Shown here piece by piece: positions 8,302 to 19,154 of a stretch of DNA of 64,000 nt (position 1 is its first letter; each line of letters starts with the position of its first letter). The notes under the pieces were generated by a model. The model was not told the DNA's origin. It made no database searches and saw only the letters and a program-made list of their open reading frames with translations. A program made the position numbers and the translations under genes. Origin of the DNA: Paenibacillus sp. UNC451MF (GTDB lineage: Bacteria > Bacillota > Bacilli > Paenibacillales > NBRC-103111); NCBI RefSeq assembly GCF_000686845.1, contig NZ_JMLS01000018.1:62001-126000 (forward strand). The letters are read 5' to 3'.

Positions 8302-9537
8302 ATGCAAAGAGTTGTCATAACAGGTATGGGCGTCATGACCTCCATGGGACATGATCTTGAAACATTCTGGGCAAACCTAATGGAAGGTAAATCCGGGGTA
8401 GGTATGATTGAGTTGTTCGATGTGAGTGAATATCCAACGCGCATTGCTGCTGAGATCAAAGACTTTAATCCTGAGCAGTATTTCGATAAGAAGGAAGCTC
8501 GTCGTATGGACCGATTCGTACAATTTGCGGTAGCGGCAAGTTTGTCCGCGCTGCAAGATGCCGGTCTTAACGTCAAGGAAGATACAGACCCCGAGCGTGT
8601 CGGTGTATATGTAGGTTCCGGTATCGGCGGTTTGTCGACATGGGAAGAGCAGCACAAAATATTGTTGGAAAAAGGACCGAAGCGAGTAAGTCCATTTTTC
8701 ATCCCGATGATGATTGCAAATATGGCATCCGGCCAAATCTCAATGATGACGGGTGCAAAGGGTCCTAATAGCACGGCAGTAACTGCATGTGCGACAGGTA
8801 CTCATTCCATTGGAGACTCATACAAAATGATTCAGCGCGGCGATGCGGATGTTATGATCTGCGGTGGTGCCGAAGCGACAATCAGTCCTACGGGCGTAGC
8901 AGGCTTCTGTGCACTGCGTGCTATGTCGACCCGCAATGAAGAGCCTGCAAAAGCGAGTCGTCCATTCGATACGGATCGAGACGGTTTCGTGATGGGCGAA
9001 GGATCCGGCATTTTGATCCTCGAGTCCTTGGAACACGCGCAAAAACGCGGGGCCAAAATTTATGGTGAGGTTATCGGGTATGGAATGAGCGGAGATGCTT
9101 ATCATATGACCGATCCAGATCCTGATGGAGCTGCCCGCTGTATGGCAAAAGCCATCAAGGATGCTGGTATTGCACCGGAAGAGATTGATTACATTAATGC
9201 TCATGGAACATCTACGCCTGTTGGTGACCGTTCTGAAACGACGGCTATTAAGAAGGCGCTTGGTGATCATGCGTATAAAGTGGCCGTCAGCTCTACCAAG
9301 TCGATGACAGGACACTTGCTTGGTGCCGCAGGCGGTGTCGAAGCACTGATCTGCGGATTGACCTTGAAGAACGGGTTTATTCCTCCGACAATTAATTTGG
9401 ACAACCAAGATCCTGAGTGTGATCTGGACTATGTACCAAATACAGCGCGTCAAGCGAATGTGAAGGTTGCAATGTCGAACTCGTTCGGTTTTGGCGGCCA
9501 TAATGCCACCATTATTTTGAAAAAGTTTGAGCAATAA
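8302..9537 (+). CDS. fabF: Beta-ketoacyl-ACP synthase II FabF
   Basis: Elongating condensing enzyme of fatty acid synthesis. The 411-residue protein has Cys163 in TACATGTH, His301 in NAHGTST and His338 in [11 protein letters not shown], the complete Cys-His-His set of the KAS I/II class, plus the C-terminal NSFGFGGHN loop. The ATG at 8302 follows GAGGTGG. It lies between acpP and rnc; no dehydratase or enoyl reductase gene is present in this cluster. Confidence 0.97.
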   Translation: MQRVVITGMGVMTSMGHDLETFWANLMEGKSGVGMIELFDVSEYPTRIAAEIKDFNPEQYFDKKEARRMDRFVQFAVAASLSALQDAGLNVKEDTDPERVGVYVGSGIGGLSTWEEQHKILLEKGPKRVSPFFIPMMIANMASGQISMMTGAKGPNSTAVTACATGTHSIGDSYKMIQRGDADVMICGGAEATISPTGVAGFCALRAMSTRNEEPAKASRPFDTDRDGFVMGEGSGILILESLEHAQKRGAKIYGEVIGYGMSGDAYHMTDPDPDGAARCMAKAIKDAGIAPEEIDYINAHGTSTPVGDRSETTAIKKALGDHAYKVAVSSTKSMTGHLLGAAGGVEALICGLTLKNGFIPPTINLDNQDPECDLDYVPNTARQANVKVAMSNSFGFGGHNATIILKKFEQ

Positions 9538-9601
9538 AATCACTCCGCCACGAGACGCGTGATAACTAATGAACGGGAATGTCCGATTAGGTGGTGAAGG
9601 C

Positions 9602-10300
9602 ATGCATCGAAACCTGAAGCAGCTTCAGGCGGCGTTAAATATTACGTTTCGCAAACCCGAGCTATTAAGGCAGGCGTTTACCCACTCATCCTATGTAAAT
9701 GAACATCGAGTCGGAAATTACAAGGATAATGAGCGGTTGGAATTTTTGGGCGATGCAGTCCTAGAGCTTACCGTATCCGAATATTTATTCGATGCGTACC
9801 CGGAACGTTCCGAAGGAGAACTGACTAAATTAAGAGCTTCAATTGTTTGTGAGCCTTCTTTAGTTGGATTTGCCGAAGAACTCGAGTTCGGTTCTTATGT
9901 ACTGTTAGGCAAAGGCGAAGAGCTGACCGGTGGTAGAACGAGGCCAGCGTTGCTTGCCGATGTGTTCGAGTCGTTTATCGGTGCTTTGTATTTGGATCAA
10001 GGACTTCAAGTGGTGACGACCTTCCTTAGGAAGCATGTGTTTCCGAATTTGCCGCATCAAGGCAAACTGCTTACGGTTGATTTCAAAACCCATTTGCAGG
10101 AATACACGCAGCAGCACAACATGGGCTTACTGGAATACCGAATCGTTGATGAGCGCGGACCAGCCCATGAGCGTGAATTTGTAGCGCAGGTTCTTGTGAA
10201 TGAAACGCTTTTGGGGCAAGGCTCCGGCCGTTCCAAGAAAGAGGCCGAACAGCATGCCGCAGCGCAGGCGTTGGAAGCGTTGAAAGTCAATATCCAATAG
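9602..10300 (+). CDS. rnc: Ribonuclease III
   Basis: Cuts double-stranded RNA, including rRNA precursors. The 232-residue protein carries the RNase III signature [14 protein letters not shown] at residues 43-56 and a C-terminal double-stranded RNA-binding domain ([11 protein letters not shown] to [16 protein letters not shown], about residues 160-228). I chose the ATG at 9602 because AGGTGG lies 7 bases upstream; an ATG at 9569 would add 11 residues. The rnc-smc-ftsY order is conserved in Bacillales. Confidence 0.96.
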   Translation: MHRNLKQLQAALNITFRKPELLRQAFTHSSYVNEHRVGNYKDNERLEFLGDAVLELTVSEYLFDAYPERSEGELTKLRASIVCEPSLVGFAEELEFGSYVLLGKGEELTGGRTRPALLADVFESFIGALYLDQGLQVVTTFLRKHVFPNLPHQGKLLTVDFKTHLQEYTQQHNMGLLEYRIVDERGPAHEREFVAQVLVNETLLGQGSGRSKKEAEQHAAAQALEALKVNIQ

Positions 10301-10319
10301 CATAACAAAGCAAGAAGGA

Positions 10320-10369
10320 TGCAGCGGTGGCAGCTTAAGGGTTGCCGGCGGTGCATTTTTCTTTTTTTT
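10320..10369 (+). terminator. Probable terminator after rnc
   Basis: An imperfect stem with TGCA (10320-10323) pairing TGCA (10352-10355) and GGCA pairing TGCC inside is followed by a T-rich run (10356-10369) broken by one C. The stem contains mismatches, so termination may be partial. Confidence 0.6.
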
Positions 10370-10450
10370 GGTAAATACTTTAAGCCTCGGTTCATTTAAT
10401 GGGCGGAATTAGATTGACAATGGGAGTTTATTCTACGGATAGGGAATCTG

Positions 10451-10459
10451 TGGTACAAT
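10451..10459 (+). promoter_or_regulatory. Extended -10 promoter element for smc
   Basis: TGGTACAAT is an extended -10 element (TGn plus TACAAT) ending 17 bases before the smc ATG. No good -35 lies at the usual distance. TTGACA at 10414-10419 is 34 bases upstream of TACAAT, too far to belong to it. Confidence 0.45.
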
Positions 10460-10476
10460 AGCGTTGAGGTGAGACG

Positions 10477-13400
10477 ATGTTTTTAAAGCGTATTGAGCTG
10501 TCCGGTTTTAAATCGTTTGCCGATCGAACCGAGCTTGAATTCGTTCAAGGAATTACAGCCGTGGTAGGTCCAAACGGCAGTGGCAAAAGCAACATCTCCG
10601 ACGGCATCCGCTGGGTGTTGGGAGAGCAAAGCGCCCGCAGCTTGCGTGGCGGTAAGATGGAGGATATTATATTTGCCGGAAGTGATGCGCGTAAAGCGGT
10701 CAATTATGGTGAAGTATCGCTCACCCTGGATAATACGGATCAAGCGCTATCGCTGGATTTTAATGAAGTGACTGTGACCCGACGTGTACATCGTAGTGGG
10801 GACAGCGAGTATCTTATTAATAAACAGGCGTGCCGGTTGAAGGACATTACAGAGCTGTTTATGGATACCGGGATCGGAAAAGAAGCCTATTCCATTATCG
10901 GACAGGGACGAATCGAAGAAATTTTAAGTACGAAATCGGAGGATCGCCGTGGCATATTTGAAGAAGCCTCAGGGATCGTAAAATATAAATCGCGAAAACG
11001 CGAAACCGAAAAGAAGCTTCAGGAAACAGAACAAAATCTGCTTCGTATTCATGATTTAGTTGTTGAGCTCGAGGATCAGATTGAGCCACTGCGAATCCAA
11101 TCGGAAAAAGCGGTGCGCTTCAAAGAGCTCAGAGAGCTGCTGAAGAAGAACGAAATCGCGATGTATGTTTATCAGATTGAACAAATATACAGCTCTTGGA
11201 CAGAAACGAATACAAAGCTGGACAAGCTTAAGCGTGAACAGCTGGAGCTGGCGGCTATTGTCGGCCAGCATGATGCCCACTTGGAGAAGCATCGTTGGGA
11301 AACTCGCAGACTGGAGGAGGACATAGAACGGCTGCAAGCCCAGCTTCTTCAACTGAGCGAAGACTTTGAGAAGTGCGAAGGACAAGGAGAGGTTCTCAAG
11401 GAGCGTAAAAAGAATTACGCTTCCAATCAAGCCCAGCTCACTCAAAATGTTACGCTTCAAGAGGCTCGTTCAGCTGAGAAGGAAGTTGAGCTTTCCGAAG
11501 TAAGGGAGAAGCTTGCAGCTATCTCGGCAGAGGTGCTTCAATTTCAAGCAAAGCTCAAGGCTGAGGAGGATCGTTTGCTTGGCGTAGCAGGGGGAATCAG
11601 CAGCGCTGAGGAAGATCGCTTGAAGGGTGAATTGCTCGAAACGTTGAATCAGATGGCCAATGCCCGCAACGAGGTCCGATACGCGGAGCAGCAGCTTGAG
11701 GGATTGTCTAAAAGGCTGGACAGGCTTGGTGATGAGCATCGTAAATGGAAAGATCAGCAGGATAGCATATCTGAGCGCAAACGGGGCTTAGAAGAGCGGC
11801 TGACTAACGTCATTGAGAAAATAGCGGAAGCCCGAAATCGATATATCGAATTGAGTCAAGGTTTAAAATCGAAGCAGCTTCTTTCCGAGGAATCGCAGTC
11901 AACGGTTCGCAAATGGGAACAAAAACTGGATTCAATGATTTCCCGTCGGGATACGATGCGCGAAATGGCGAATGATTATGACGGTTTTATGCATGGCGTT
12001 AAGGAAGTGCTTAAGGCAAAGGACCGCAATGATTTACGAGGAATACGCGGTGCTGTGGCGGAATTGGTCAAAGTTCCTGCTCATGTTGAAATCGCTGTAG
12101 AAACGGCATTGGGAGGAGCTCTGCAGCATGTAGTTGTCGACAGTGAAGCGAACGGTCGTGAGGCAATCGCATTTTTGAAGCGTCGTCAGCTTGGTAGAGC
12201 TACATTCCTCCCTCTGGATGTTATCCGCGGGCGTTCAATTCCGGATTCCGAAAGAAGAGCGATTGAAGGGATGGAAGGATTTGTCGGCATTGGTGTCGAT
12301 CTAGTTCAATTTGAAGACACCTACCGTCAAATTGTCGGTAGTTTACTCGGCAATGTGATTATTGCGAGTCAATTGGAAATCGCCAACCGGATTGCAGCGA
12401 AAGTGCAATACCGTTATCGTGTTGTTACGCTGGAAGGTGACGTTGTGAACCCTGGTGGTTCAATGTCGGGAGGAAGCCAGCAGAAGAAGACGACTAGCCT
12501 GCTGAGCCGTCAGCGCCAAATTGAAGAAATGGATAAAGAAATTAATGTTTCTGAAGAACAGCTCAAGCAGCTTCGAATGAAGGCTGAACAGGTGCGTAAA
12601 GAGATTGCAGCAGAGTCTGTACTTCTGGAAGAGCTGCGTCAAGAGGGGGAAACCCTGAGGATTGAAGAGCAGCAAATCCGTGCAGGACTTCAGCCTATGG
12701 AGCAAGAGGCTAAGCAGGTTGCTGAGCAGCTGACGCTTTACAGCGAAGACGGTGATGCTCTGGATACAGAGCGTAAAGAGCTATCGGAGCGACAAGCGAA
12801 TGCTTTGAAAACCTTGGAGAGACTAACGAAAGAAGAAGCCGTCATTCAGCAAGCCATTCGTGAAGCGGAGCTTGCACGCAAAGCAGGTGAGCTTGCCAAG
12901 GAAGAGCTTCAAACTCAACTGACTGATTTGAAGATTAAAGTTGCCTCTCAATCTCAGGAGAAGCAATCGTTGTTAGATCAGGAACGTCGCAGTTTGTCGG
13001 AGTTGACACAATTACATAATGAGCTGGATTTAAATCGAAGACTGGTTGTGCAATTGGAACAGGATATGGCTAATCATGATCAAGAATCGGTTACTCAGAT
13101 CGAGCTGTTAAACAGCCTCAAGCTGAAGAAGCAGCAGTGCACCGTGCAGCTGGAACTAAAGCGTGCTGAACGGGCACAATGGCAGGCCAAGCTGGAGCAA
13201 GAAGAGAACAAGACAAGGGAAGAGCGCAATCAGCTGCGTCAGACTGAAGAACACTTGCACCAAACAGAGGTGCGTGTGAATCGCCTGGATGTCGAGCTTG
13301 AAAACTTGCTGAAGAAACTTGCCGATGATTACGAGCTTAGCTATGAACTGGCCAAAGAGCGTTTTCCGGTTCCTGAGGATGTACTGGGCGCCCAAAACCA

Positions 13401-14049
13401 GGTGCGGGAGCTTAAACGCGATATCGCAGTGCTGGGCGAAGTCAATCTGGGGGCGGTTGAGGAATTTGCGAGAGTCAATGAGCGATTCCAGTTTTTAAGT
13501 GAGCAGAAGAATGATTTGGTGGAAGCCAAAACGACATTGTATCAAGTCATCCGGGAAATGGATGAAGAGATGTCCAAACGATTCCGGATCACCTTCGATG
13601 CCATCCGCTCTCATTTTGTTGTCGTGTTTGCCAAGTTGTTTGGCGGAGGTCGAGCTGATCTGATTTTATCCGAGCCGGACAATCTTCTAGACACCGGTAT
13701 AGAAATTGTTGCCCAGCCGCCAGGGAAGAAACTGCAAAATCTGCAGCTGCTGTCCGGAGGCGAAAGGGCCCTCACTGCCATAGCTCTTTTATTCTCGATC
13801 ATTCGCGTGAAGCCAGTGCCATTCTGTGTGCTCGATGAGGTTGAGGCGGCCTTGGATGAGGCTAACGTTTCGCGGTTCGCAGAATATTTACGCGAATTTT
13901 CCGAGCAAACCCAATTTATCGTTGTTACTCACCGTAAAGGTACTATGGAAGAAGCGGATGTACTGTATGGTGTGACGATGGAAGAGGGCGGCGTGTCCAA
14001 GCTAGTCTCCGTCCGACTTGAAGAGGATGAAGCGATTATAGCAAGCTGA
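10477..14049 (+). CDS. smc: Chromosome partition protein SMC
   Basis: ATPase of the SMC-ScpAB complex that loads at the origin and compacts and separates chromosomes. The 1190-residue protein has the canonical layout. An N-terminal Walker A (GPNGSGKSN, Lys37) is followed by a long coiled coil and a hinge at about residues 500-665 ([10 protein letters not shown] through GGSMSGGS). A second coiled coil leads to the C-terminal head with LSGGERAL (from residue 1092) and Walker [19 protein letters not shown] precedes the ATG. ftsY follows after 68 bases. Confidence 0.98.
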   Translation: MFLKRIELSGFKSFADRTELEFVQGITAVVGPNGSGKSNISDGIRWVLGEQSARSLRGGKMEDIIFAGSDARKAVNYGEVSLTLDNTDQALSLDFNEVTVTRRVHRSGDSEYLINKQACRLKDITELFMDTGIGKEAYSIIGQGRIEEILSTKSEDRRGIFEEASGIVKYKSRKRETEKKLQETEQNLLRIHDLVVELEDQIEPLRIQSEKAVRFKELRELLKKNEIAMYVYQIEQIYSSWTETNTKLDKLKREQLELAAIVGQHDAHLEKHRWETRRLEEDIERLQAQLLQLSEDFEKCEGQGEVLKERKKNYASNQAQLTQNVTLQEARSAEKEVELSEVREKLAAISAEVLQFQAKLKAEEDRLLGVAGGISSAEEDRLKGELLETLNQMANARNEVRYAEQQLEGLSKRLDRLGDEHRKWKDQQDSISERKRGLEERLTNVIEKIAEARNRYIELSQGLKSKQLLSEESQSTVRKWEQKLDSMISRRDTMREMANDYDGFMHGVKEVLKAKDRNDLRGIRGAVAELVKVPAHVEIAVETALGGALQHVVVDSEANGREAIAFLKRRQLGRATFLPLDVIRGRSIPDSERRAIEGMEGFVGIGVDLVQFEDTYRQIVGSLLGNVIIASQLEIANRIAAKVQYRYRVVTLEGDVVNPGGSMSGGSQQKKTTSLLSRQRQIEEMDKEINVSEEQLKQLRMKAEQVRKEIAAESVLLEELRQEGETLRIEEQQIRAGLQPMEQEAKQVAEQLTLYSEDGDALDTERKELSERQANALKTLERLTKEEAVIQQAIREAELARKAGELAKEELQTQLTDLKIKVASQSQEKQSLLDQERRSLSELTQLHNELDLNRRLVVQLEQDMANHDQESVTQIELLNSLKLKKQQCTVQLELKRAERAQWQAKLEQEENKTREERNQLRQTEEHLHQTEVRVNRLDVELENLLKKLADDYELSYELAKERFPVPEDVLGAQNQVRELKRDIAVLGEVNLGAVEEFARVNERFQFLSEQKNDLVEAKTTLYQVIREMDEEMSKRFRITFDAIRSHFVVVFAKLFGGGRADLILSEPDNLLDTGIEIVAQPPGKKLQNLQLLSGGERALTAIALLFSIIRVKPVPFCVLDEVEAALDEANVSRFAEYLREFSEQTQFIVVTHRKGTMEEADVLYGVTMEEGGVSKLVSVRLEEDEAIIAS

Positions 14050-14117
14050 TCTGTTCTTGATTACACATGTTCTGAAGCTGTTAAAGAGAAAAGTATAGAG
14101 AAAGGGGCTATTGCCCG

Positions 14118-15125
14118 ATGAGTTTTTTTAAACGATTAAAAGAAAGTATTTCTTCCAAAGCCGAAGCCGTAACGAATAAGTTTAAAGAAGGCTTATCAAA
14201 AACCCGTGATGTGCTGGTAGAACGTGTAGAAGATTTGTTCAGCAGACGCAAAAAAATCGACGAAGATTTCTACGAGGAGCTCGAAGAAATTCTGATTGGT
14301 GCAGATGTAGGGGTCAATACGGTGATGAAGTTGGTAGAAGATCTGCGCGCGGAAGTTCGCAAACGAAAAATCGAGGAGCCAAGCGAGCTTCAGCCTATTT
14401 TGACTGAAATGATTATTCAACTGCTGAAGGGCGAAGAGAACGCATCTCTAAAAATGGCGGATTCAGGCCTTACTGTCATTTTGTTCGTAGGTGTGAACGG
14501 TGTGGGCAAGACGACAACCATCGGCAAGCTGGCTCACCATATGAAGTCGCAGGGTAAGAAAGTGCTTCTTGCTGCTGGGGACACCTTCCGCGCAGGAGCT
14601 ATCGAGCAGTTGGAAGTATGGGGACAGCGCGTTGGCGTTGACGTTATCAAGCAGCAGGCGGGATCGGATCCGGCAGCAGTCATGTTCGACGCACTGCATG
14701 CGGCTAAAAACCGCGGAGTTGATGTTCTGTTGTGCGATACAGCAGGACGTTTGCAGAACAAGGTTAACCTGATGGACGAACTTAACAAAATTTACCGCGT
14801 TATCCGTCGTGAGGTTCCTGAAGCTCCGCATGAGGTGCTCCTCGTGCTCGATGCAACCACTGGTCAAAATGCATTGAGTCAAGCCAAGCTCTTTGATGAG
14901 AAGACAGGCCTTACCGGGTTGGTGTTGACTAAGCTCGATAGTACGGCAAAAGGCGGTATCGTCGTTGCGATCCGTCAGGAGCTGAATCTTCCTGTGAAGT
15001 TCGTTGGACTTGGTGAAAAAATGGATGATTTACAGCCGTTTGACTCCGATCAATTTGTACATGCGTTATTCAGCCGCTGGATTCCTGAAAGTGAAAAGCA
15101 AGAGGACGAGACAGCAAAATCCTAG
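14118..15125 (+). CDS. ftsY: Signal recognition particle receptor FtsY
   Basis: Membrane-associated GTPase that receives Ffh-ribosome complexes. The 335-residue protein has a basic N-terminal helix (MSFFKRLKESISSK), the four-helix N domain, and G-domain motifs GVNGVGKTTT (about residues 118-127), DTAGR and TKLD. It is short, lacking the long acidic A domain of enterobacterial FtsY, as is usual in Firmicutes. AAAGGGG precedes the ATG. Confidence 0.98.
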   Translation: MSFFKRLKESISSKAEAVTNKFKEGLSKTRDVLVERVEDLFSRRKKIDEDFYEELEEILIGADVGVNTVMKLVEDLRAEVRKRKIEEPSELQPILTEMIIQLLKGEENASLKMADSGLTVILFVGVNGVGKTTTIGKLAHHMKSQGKKVLLAAGDTFRAGAIEQLEVWGQRVGVDVIKQQAGSDPAAVMFDALHAAKNRGVDVLLCDTAGRLQNKVNLMDELNKIYRVIRREVPEAPHEVLLVLDATTGQNALSQAKLFDEKTGLTGLVLTKLDSTAKGGIVVAIRQELNLPVKFVGLGEKMDDLQPFDSDQFVHALFSRWIPESEKQEDETAKS

Positions 15126-15162
15126 TGTTTTCCTCTTATTATCTAGTGACAAGGAAAAGAGC

Positions 15163-15191
15163 TTGACATCATTCTCCGTTTTGGGTATTAT
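15163..15191 (+). promoter_or_regulatory. Sigma-A promoter for ylxM-ffh
   Basis: TTGACA (15163-15168), a 17-base spacer and TATTAT (15186-15191), about 50 bases upstream of the ylxM start. The promoter lies just beyond the ftsY stop and starts a new unit in addition to read-through. Confidence 0.75.
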
Positions 15192-15241
15192 AGGTTCTGT
15201 TGGTCCTGTAAAGTGTTTTACCTTAACGGAGGCGGGGCACT

Positions 15242-15592
15242 GTGACGGAAGAAAATGCACTGATGAAGACAAACCGCATTAATTTGCTGTTTGACTTCTA
15301 CGAGAAGCTGTTGACTGAGAAACAGCAGTTGTTCTGCAAACTATATTTTCACGATGATTATTCGCTTGGTGAAATTGCTGCTGAATTCAAAATTAGCCGT
15401 CAAGCGGTATATGAGCATATAAAACGTTCAGAGTCCGTATTGGAGGATTACGAGCTTAAGCTGAAGCTTCTTGCTAAGCATGAGGAAAGACAGCAGCTAA
15501 CTCAGAAATTCGAACCTCTTTTGACCGGATTATCCGGTGAAGAGCGGGAGCAGGCACAGACGCTGCTGCATCGACTGAGTAATCTCGATTGA
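15242..15592 (+). CDS. ylxM: YlxM-family helix-turn-helix protein, SRP-associated
   Basis: A 116-residue protein of the YlxM/p13 family, always found before ffh in Firmicutes and reported to modulate SRP activity. A sigma-like helix-turn-helix is seen at [25 protein letters not shown], about residues 36-60. The GTG at 15242 is chosen because GGAGG lies 9 bases upstream and the N-terminus [16 protein letters not shown] aligns with family starts. Whether it binds DNA or RNA is not shown by sequence. Confidence 0.92.
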   Translation: MTEENALMKTNRINLLFDFYEKLLTEKQQLFCKLYFHDDYSLGEIAAEFKISRQAVYEHIKRSESVLEDYELKLKLLAKHEERQQLTQKFEPLLTGLSGEEREQAQTLLHRLSNLD

Positions 15593-15673
15593 TCGGTAAT
15601 CGGGCGACTGAATCAATTAAAACACTGAATAAGTTTCTAAGATAGATAAGTAACGCTCAAGAGGTGAATTCGC

Positions 15674-17047
15674 ATGGCATTCGAAGGATTAGCGACCCGA
15701 CTGCAGAATGTGTTCAGCAAGCTGAGAGGCAAAGGAAAGCTAACGGAAGACGATGTTAACGAGGCGCTTCGTGAAGTTCGTCTCGCGCTCCTTGAGGCGG
15801 ATGTGAACTTTAAGGTAGTGAAGGAATTCATCGCTAAGGTGAAGGAGCGCGCTATCGGACAGGAAGTACTCGAGAGCTTTACACCGGCAATGGTTGTTGT
15901 AGATATCGTAAATAAAGAGCTCACGGAGCTTATGGGCGGTTCTCAAAGCAAGCTGGCTCGATCGAATCGACCTCCGACAGTGGTGTTGATGGTCGGATTG
16001 CAGGGCGCGGGTAAAACAACGGCAACGGGTAAGCTGGCTAAGATGCTTCTTCAGCAAAACCATCGTCCACTGCTAGCCGCAGGCGATATTTACCGTCCGG
16101 CAGCCATTAAGCAGCTGCAGGTTCTAGGCGAGCAATTGAAGGTTCCCGTATTCACTATGGGGGATCAAGTAAGCCCCGTAGAAATTGCGAAAAATGCTTT
16201 GCAGCATGCCAAGGATAACGGTAACGATTATTTAATCGTCGATACTGCAGGACGACTTCATATCGACGAAGCTTTAATGGATGAATTGAAGCAAATCGTC
16301 GCGGCTATTAGTCCTGATGAGATTCTCCTCGTCGTAGATGCCATGACAGGGCAGGATGCGGTTAATGTTGCGGAGAGCTTCCACAAGCAGCTAGAACTAA
16401 CGGGTGTAGTACTTACTAAGCTGGATGGAGATACACGCGGTGGTGCGGCTATCTCAGTTAAAGCAGTAACTGGATGCCCGATTAAATTCGCGGGGATTGG
16501 CGAGAAGCTAGATGCTCTTGAGCCTTTCCATCCTGATCGGATGGCTTCTCGAATTCTTGGTATGGGCGACATGCTCACACTGATCGAGAAAGCTCAGGCG
16601 GGAATTGATGCTGAGAAGGCCAAGGAAATGGAGCGCAAAATGCGCACCGCGGAGTTTACCTTTGATGATTTCCTAGACCAGATGGAGCAGGTTAAAAAGC
16701 TCGGTCCTTTGGATCAAATCTTGGATATGCTGCCCGGAGCTAATAAGATGAAGGGCATGAAGGATCTTAAGGTAGATGATAAGCAAATGGCTCGGATCGC
16801 TGCCATCGTGAAATCCATGACGAAGGAAGAGCGGCAAAATCCGGACATGCTGAGCCCAAGCAGACGCAAACGACTTGCTGCGGGAAGCGGAAACTCTGTG
16901 CAGGATGTGAACCGATTCATTAAGCAGTTTGACGATATGCGCAAAATGATGAAGCAGTTTTCAAGCATGATGGGACCTAAAGGACCAAAAGCTTTGAAAA
17001 ACCTGAAGGGCAAGCTTGGTAAAGGAATGAAGTTCCCGTTCGGTTGA
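15674..17047 (+). CDS. ffh: Signal recognition particle protein Ffh
   Basis: GTPase that binds signal sequences and SRP RNA. The 457-residue protein has an N domain, the G domain with GLQGAGKTT (about residues 107-115), DTAGR and TKLDGDTRGG. The methionine-rich M domain contains SPSRRKRLAAGSG, the RNA-binding motif, and ends in MMKQFSSMMGPKG followed by a basic tail. AGAGGTGAATTCGC precedes the ATG. Confidence 0.98.
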   Translation: MAFEGLATRLQNVFSKLRGKGKLTEDDVNEALREVRLALLEADVNFKVVKEFIAKVKERAIGQEVLESFTPAMVVVDIVNKELTELMGGSQSKLARSNRPPTVVLMVGLQGAGKTTATGKLAKMLLQQNHRPLLAAGDIYRPAAIKQLQVLGEQLKVPVFTMGDQVSPVEIAKNALQHAKDNGNDYLIVDTAGRLHIDEALMDELKQIVAAISPDEILLVVDAMTGQDAVNVAESFHKQLELTGVVLTKLDGDTRGGAAISVKAVTGCPIKFAGIGEKLDALEPFHPDRMASRILGMGDMLTLIEKAQAGIDAEKAKEMERKMRTAEFTFDDFLDQMEQVKKLGPLDQILDMLPGANKMKGMKDLKVDDKQMARIAAIVKSMTKEERQNPDMLSPSRRKRLAAGSGNSVQDVNRFIKQFDDMRKMMKQFSSMMGPKGPKALKNLKGKLGKGMKFPFG

Positions 17048-17071
17048 TCCGGACGTGGAATGAGATATAAT
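17044..17071 (+). promoter_or_regulatory. Likely promoter for rpsP operon
   Basis: TTGATC (17044-17049), a 16-base spacer and a perfect TATAAT (17066-17071). It overlaps the ffh stop codon and lies 33 bases before rpsP. Confidence 0.5.
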
Positions 17072-17104
17072 CAATGTTTATTCTATGTTGGAGGTGATTT
17101 TCTA

Positions 17105-17377
17105 ATGGCAACTCGTATTCGTCTTAAACGTATGGGTGCTCACAAAGCTCCTTTTTACCGTGTGGTAGTTTCGGATTCCCGTTCCCCACGTGACGGTCGT
17201 TTCATCGAAGAGATTGGTACTTACAACCCGGTTGCACAACCAGCCGTTGTTAATATCGACGAGGAAAAAGCGCTGAGATGGCTTCAAACTGGTGCGCAAG
17301 CTTCTGATACTGTTCGCAACCTGTTCAGTCAAGCTGGCATCATGAAGAAGTTCCATGAGTCCAAACTGCAGAAGTAA
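17105..17377 (+). CDS. rpsP: 30S ribosomal protein S16
   Basis: A 90-residue small-subunit protein starting [19 protein letters not shown], the family hallmark, with [19 protein letters not shown] following. GGAGGTGATT (17090-17099) sets the ATG at 17105. An in-frame upstream codon at 17060 is rejected. It is the first gene of the rpsP-khpA unit. Confidence 0.98.
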   Translation: MATRIRLKRMGAHKAPFYRVVVSDSRSPRDGRFIEEIGTYNPVAQPAVVNIDEEKALRWLQTGAQASDTVRNLFSQAGIMKKFHESKLQK

Positions 17378-17398
17378 TCTGCCGATTCGGAGGGTGTT

Positions 17399-17629
17399 AT
17401 GAAAGATCTAATAACCGTTATCGCTAAGGCGTTGGTTGATCATCCCGAAGAAGTAAAAGTGAATACGGTCGAAGATGACCGCAGCATTACGTTCGAGCTT
17501 TCCGTACATCCCGACGATGTCGGTAAAGTGATCGGGAAGCAAGGACGCATTGCCAAAGCACTTCGTACCGTAGTCACTTCGGCTGCAGTAAAAGAAAGCA
17601 AGCGTGTTTCGGTTGAAATCGTGTCATAA
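17399..17629 (+). CDS. khpA: KH-domain RNA-binding protein KhpA (YlqC)
   Basis: A 76-residue single KH domain with the GxxG loop as GKQGR inside DVGKVIGKQGRIAKALRT. Homologues pair with KhpB and bind many transcripts, affecting cell-wall growth and division in streptococci. CGGAGGGTG precedes the ATG. It lies 21 bases after rpsP and is followed by a terminator. The ylqD gene found next in B. subtilis is absent. Confidence 0.95.
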   Translation: MKDLITVIAKALVDHPEEVKVNTVEDDRSITFELSVHPDDVGKVIGKQGRIAKALRTVVTSAAVKESKRVSVEIVS

Positions 17630-17640
17630 TGGACACCATG

Positions 17641-17675
17641 AGAGTTAGGAGAAATCCTAGCTCTTTCTTTTCTTC
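17641..17675 (+). terminator. Terminator after khpA
   Basis: AGAGTTAGGA (17641-17650) pairs with TCCTAGCTCT (17655-17664), ten pairs with one wobble, capped by a GAAA tetraloop and followed by a T/C-rich run. Confidence 0.85.
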
Positions 17676-17805
17676 TGAAAACATACTGCGACTTCCATAA
17701 ATCCTATAACCCTCTTTAAAACCTTGAATCTCATTTTAATTGGGAAGTCGGAGTTAGAGAGTTTACTTATACATATTGATTAGATGTACGATGTTGGAGG
17801 GCGAA

Positions 17806-18327
17806 ATGAGCGAGAAATTGTATACGGTCGGCAAAATAGTCAACACGCACGGGATACGAGGGGAACTGAAAATCGTTCCTGAGACAGATTTTCCTGATGA
17901 GCGTTTCGCAAAGGGCAGCGCTCTAATATTTTTTGACCCGCAAAAGCAAACCACGCTGTCAGTGACAGTTGAATCGGCACGTGAACATAAAAAAATGTTC
18001 ATGGTCAAGTTTAAAGGTTTCGATAATATTAATGATGTGGAGAAGTATAAGGGCTGGCTTTTAAAAGTGGAAGAGAAGTATTTGAGCGAGCTTTCTGACG
18101 ATGAATTCTACTATCATGAAATTATCGGATGTACCGTGTTTACAGATGAAGGAGAAAAGCTTGGGACGATTAACGAAATTTTGTCTCCTGGGGCTAACGA
18201 TGTATGGGTGGTCGAGCGTGAATCCGGCAAACCGGTATTGATTCCATATATCGATGATGTTGTGCTTGAAGTGGATGTAAACGAAAAACGGGTGAAAGTA
18301 TCCCTGATGGAAGGCCTGCTGGATTGA
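17806..18327 (+). CDS. rimM: 16S rRNA processing protein RimM
   Basis: Assembly factor for the 30S head, acting with S19. The 173-residue protein shows [17 protein letters not shown] at the start, [11 protein letters not shown] at the junction to the PRC-barrel domain, and [14 protein letters not shown] near the end. I chose the ATG at 17806 after TTGGAGGGCG; earlier in-frame codons at 17776 and 17791 lack a ribosome site. The stop and the trmD start overlap as TGATG. Confidence 0.96.
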   Translation: MSEKLYTVGKIVNTHGIRGELKIVPETDFPDERFAKGSALIFFDPQKQTTLSVTVESAREHKKMFMVKFKGFDNINDVEKYKGWLLKVEEKYLSELSDDEFYYHEIIGCTVFTDEGEKLGTINEILSPGANDVWVVERESGKPVLIPYIDDVVLEVDVNEKRVKVSLMEGLLD

Positions 18328-19076
18328 TGAGAATCGATGTACTCACTTTATTTCCTGCTATGTTCGACGGCGTGTTTTCCTCCAGCATTTTAGGGAAAGC
18401 CCGTGAAAAAGGAATCGTCGAGCTCAACACGGTTAATTTTCGTGATTATTCCAATAATAAGCATAATACCGTTGATGATTATCCGTACGGCGGTGGGGGC
18501 GGCATGGTGTTGAAGCCGGAGCCTATATTTATGGCCGTAGAGGCGCTGACAGAGCCATTGTCGAGTCGTCCTAGGATCGTTCTTATGTGTCCGCAAGGAG
18601 AGCCCTTTACGCAGCGTAAAGCGGAGGAGTTGGCCAAGGAAGAGCATTTGATCTTTGTTTGCGGTCATTACGAGGGCTACGACGAACGTATTCGCGAACA
18701 TTTAGTGACAGACGAGCTATCCATCGGCGATTATGTGCTGACGGGTGGGGAGCTTCCAGCCATGGTTGTCATTGATAGCGTCGCAAGATTGCTTCCGGGA
18801 GTGCTTGGTAACGAAACGTCGGCTGTAACGGACTCGTTCAGTACGGGATTATTGGAGTATCCTCACTATACCCGGCCTGTTCAGTTTCGAGAGTGGGAGG
18901 TTCCGGAAATTTTATTGTCCGGCCATCACGCAAATATTGAGAAATGGCGGAAGCGCCAGGCGATTTTACGTACGTGGCAAAAAAGGCCTGATCTATTGGA
19001 ATCGTATCCACTCACAAAGGAAGAACAGCAGTGGCTTAAGGAGATTCAGCAAGAATTTGAGCGCAAATCAGAGTAA
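18327..19076 (+). CDS. trmD: tRNA (guanine-37-N1)-methyltransferase TrmD
   Basis: Adds m1G37 to tRNAs that read codons beginning with C, guarding against frameshifts. The 249-residue SPOUT enzyme has [26 protein letters not shown] and the AdoMet-knot segment [12 protein letters not shown] followed by GVLGN. The start ATG shares its A with the rimM stop; an adjacent TTG at 18324 is unlikely to be used. Confidence 0.98.
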   Translation: MRIDVLTLFPAMFDGVFSSSILGKAREKGIVELNTVNFRDYSNNKHNTVDDYPYGGGGGMVLKPEPIFMAVEALTEPLSSRPRIVLMCPQGEPFTQRKAEELAKEEHLIFVCGHYEGYDERIREHLVTDELSIGDYVLTGGELPAMVVIDSVARLLPGVLGNETSAVTDSFSTGLLEYPHYTRPVQFREWEVPEILLSGHHANIEKWRKRQAILRTWQKRPDLLESYPLTKEEQQWLKEIQQEFERKSE

Positions 19077-19119
19077 ATAGACTTATATCTATCGCCCTAT
19101 GGATATTGAGAATTTCAAG

Positions 19120-19148
19120 TTGTGTTTGCCTCATAGTTATGGTATTAT
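19120..19148 (+). promoter_or_regulatory. Sigma-A promoter for rplS
   Basis: TTGTGT (19120-19125), a 17-base spacer and TATTAT (19143-19148) preceded by TGG, an extended -10. It gives a leader of about 100 bases before rplS. Confidence 0.65.
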
Positions 19149-19154
19149 ATACAA

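Noticed and set aside
8818-9603. Long antisense reading frame (261 codons) opposite fabF
   Set aside because: fabF is certain in the sense direction, and the antisense product has no recognisable domain and no ribosome site; it arises from codon bias.
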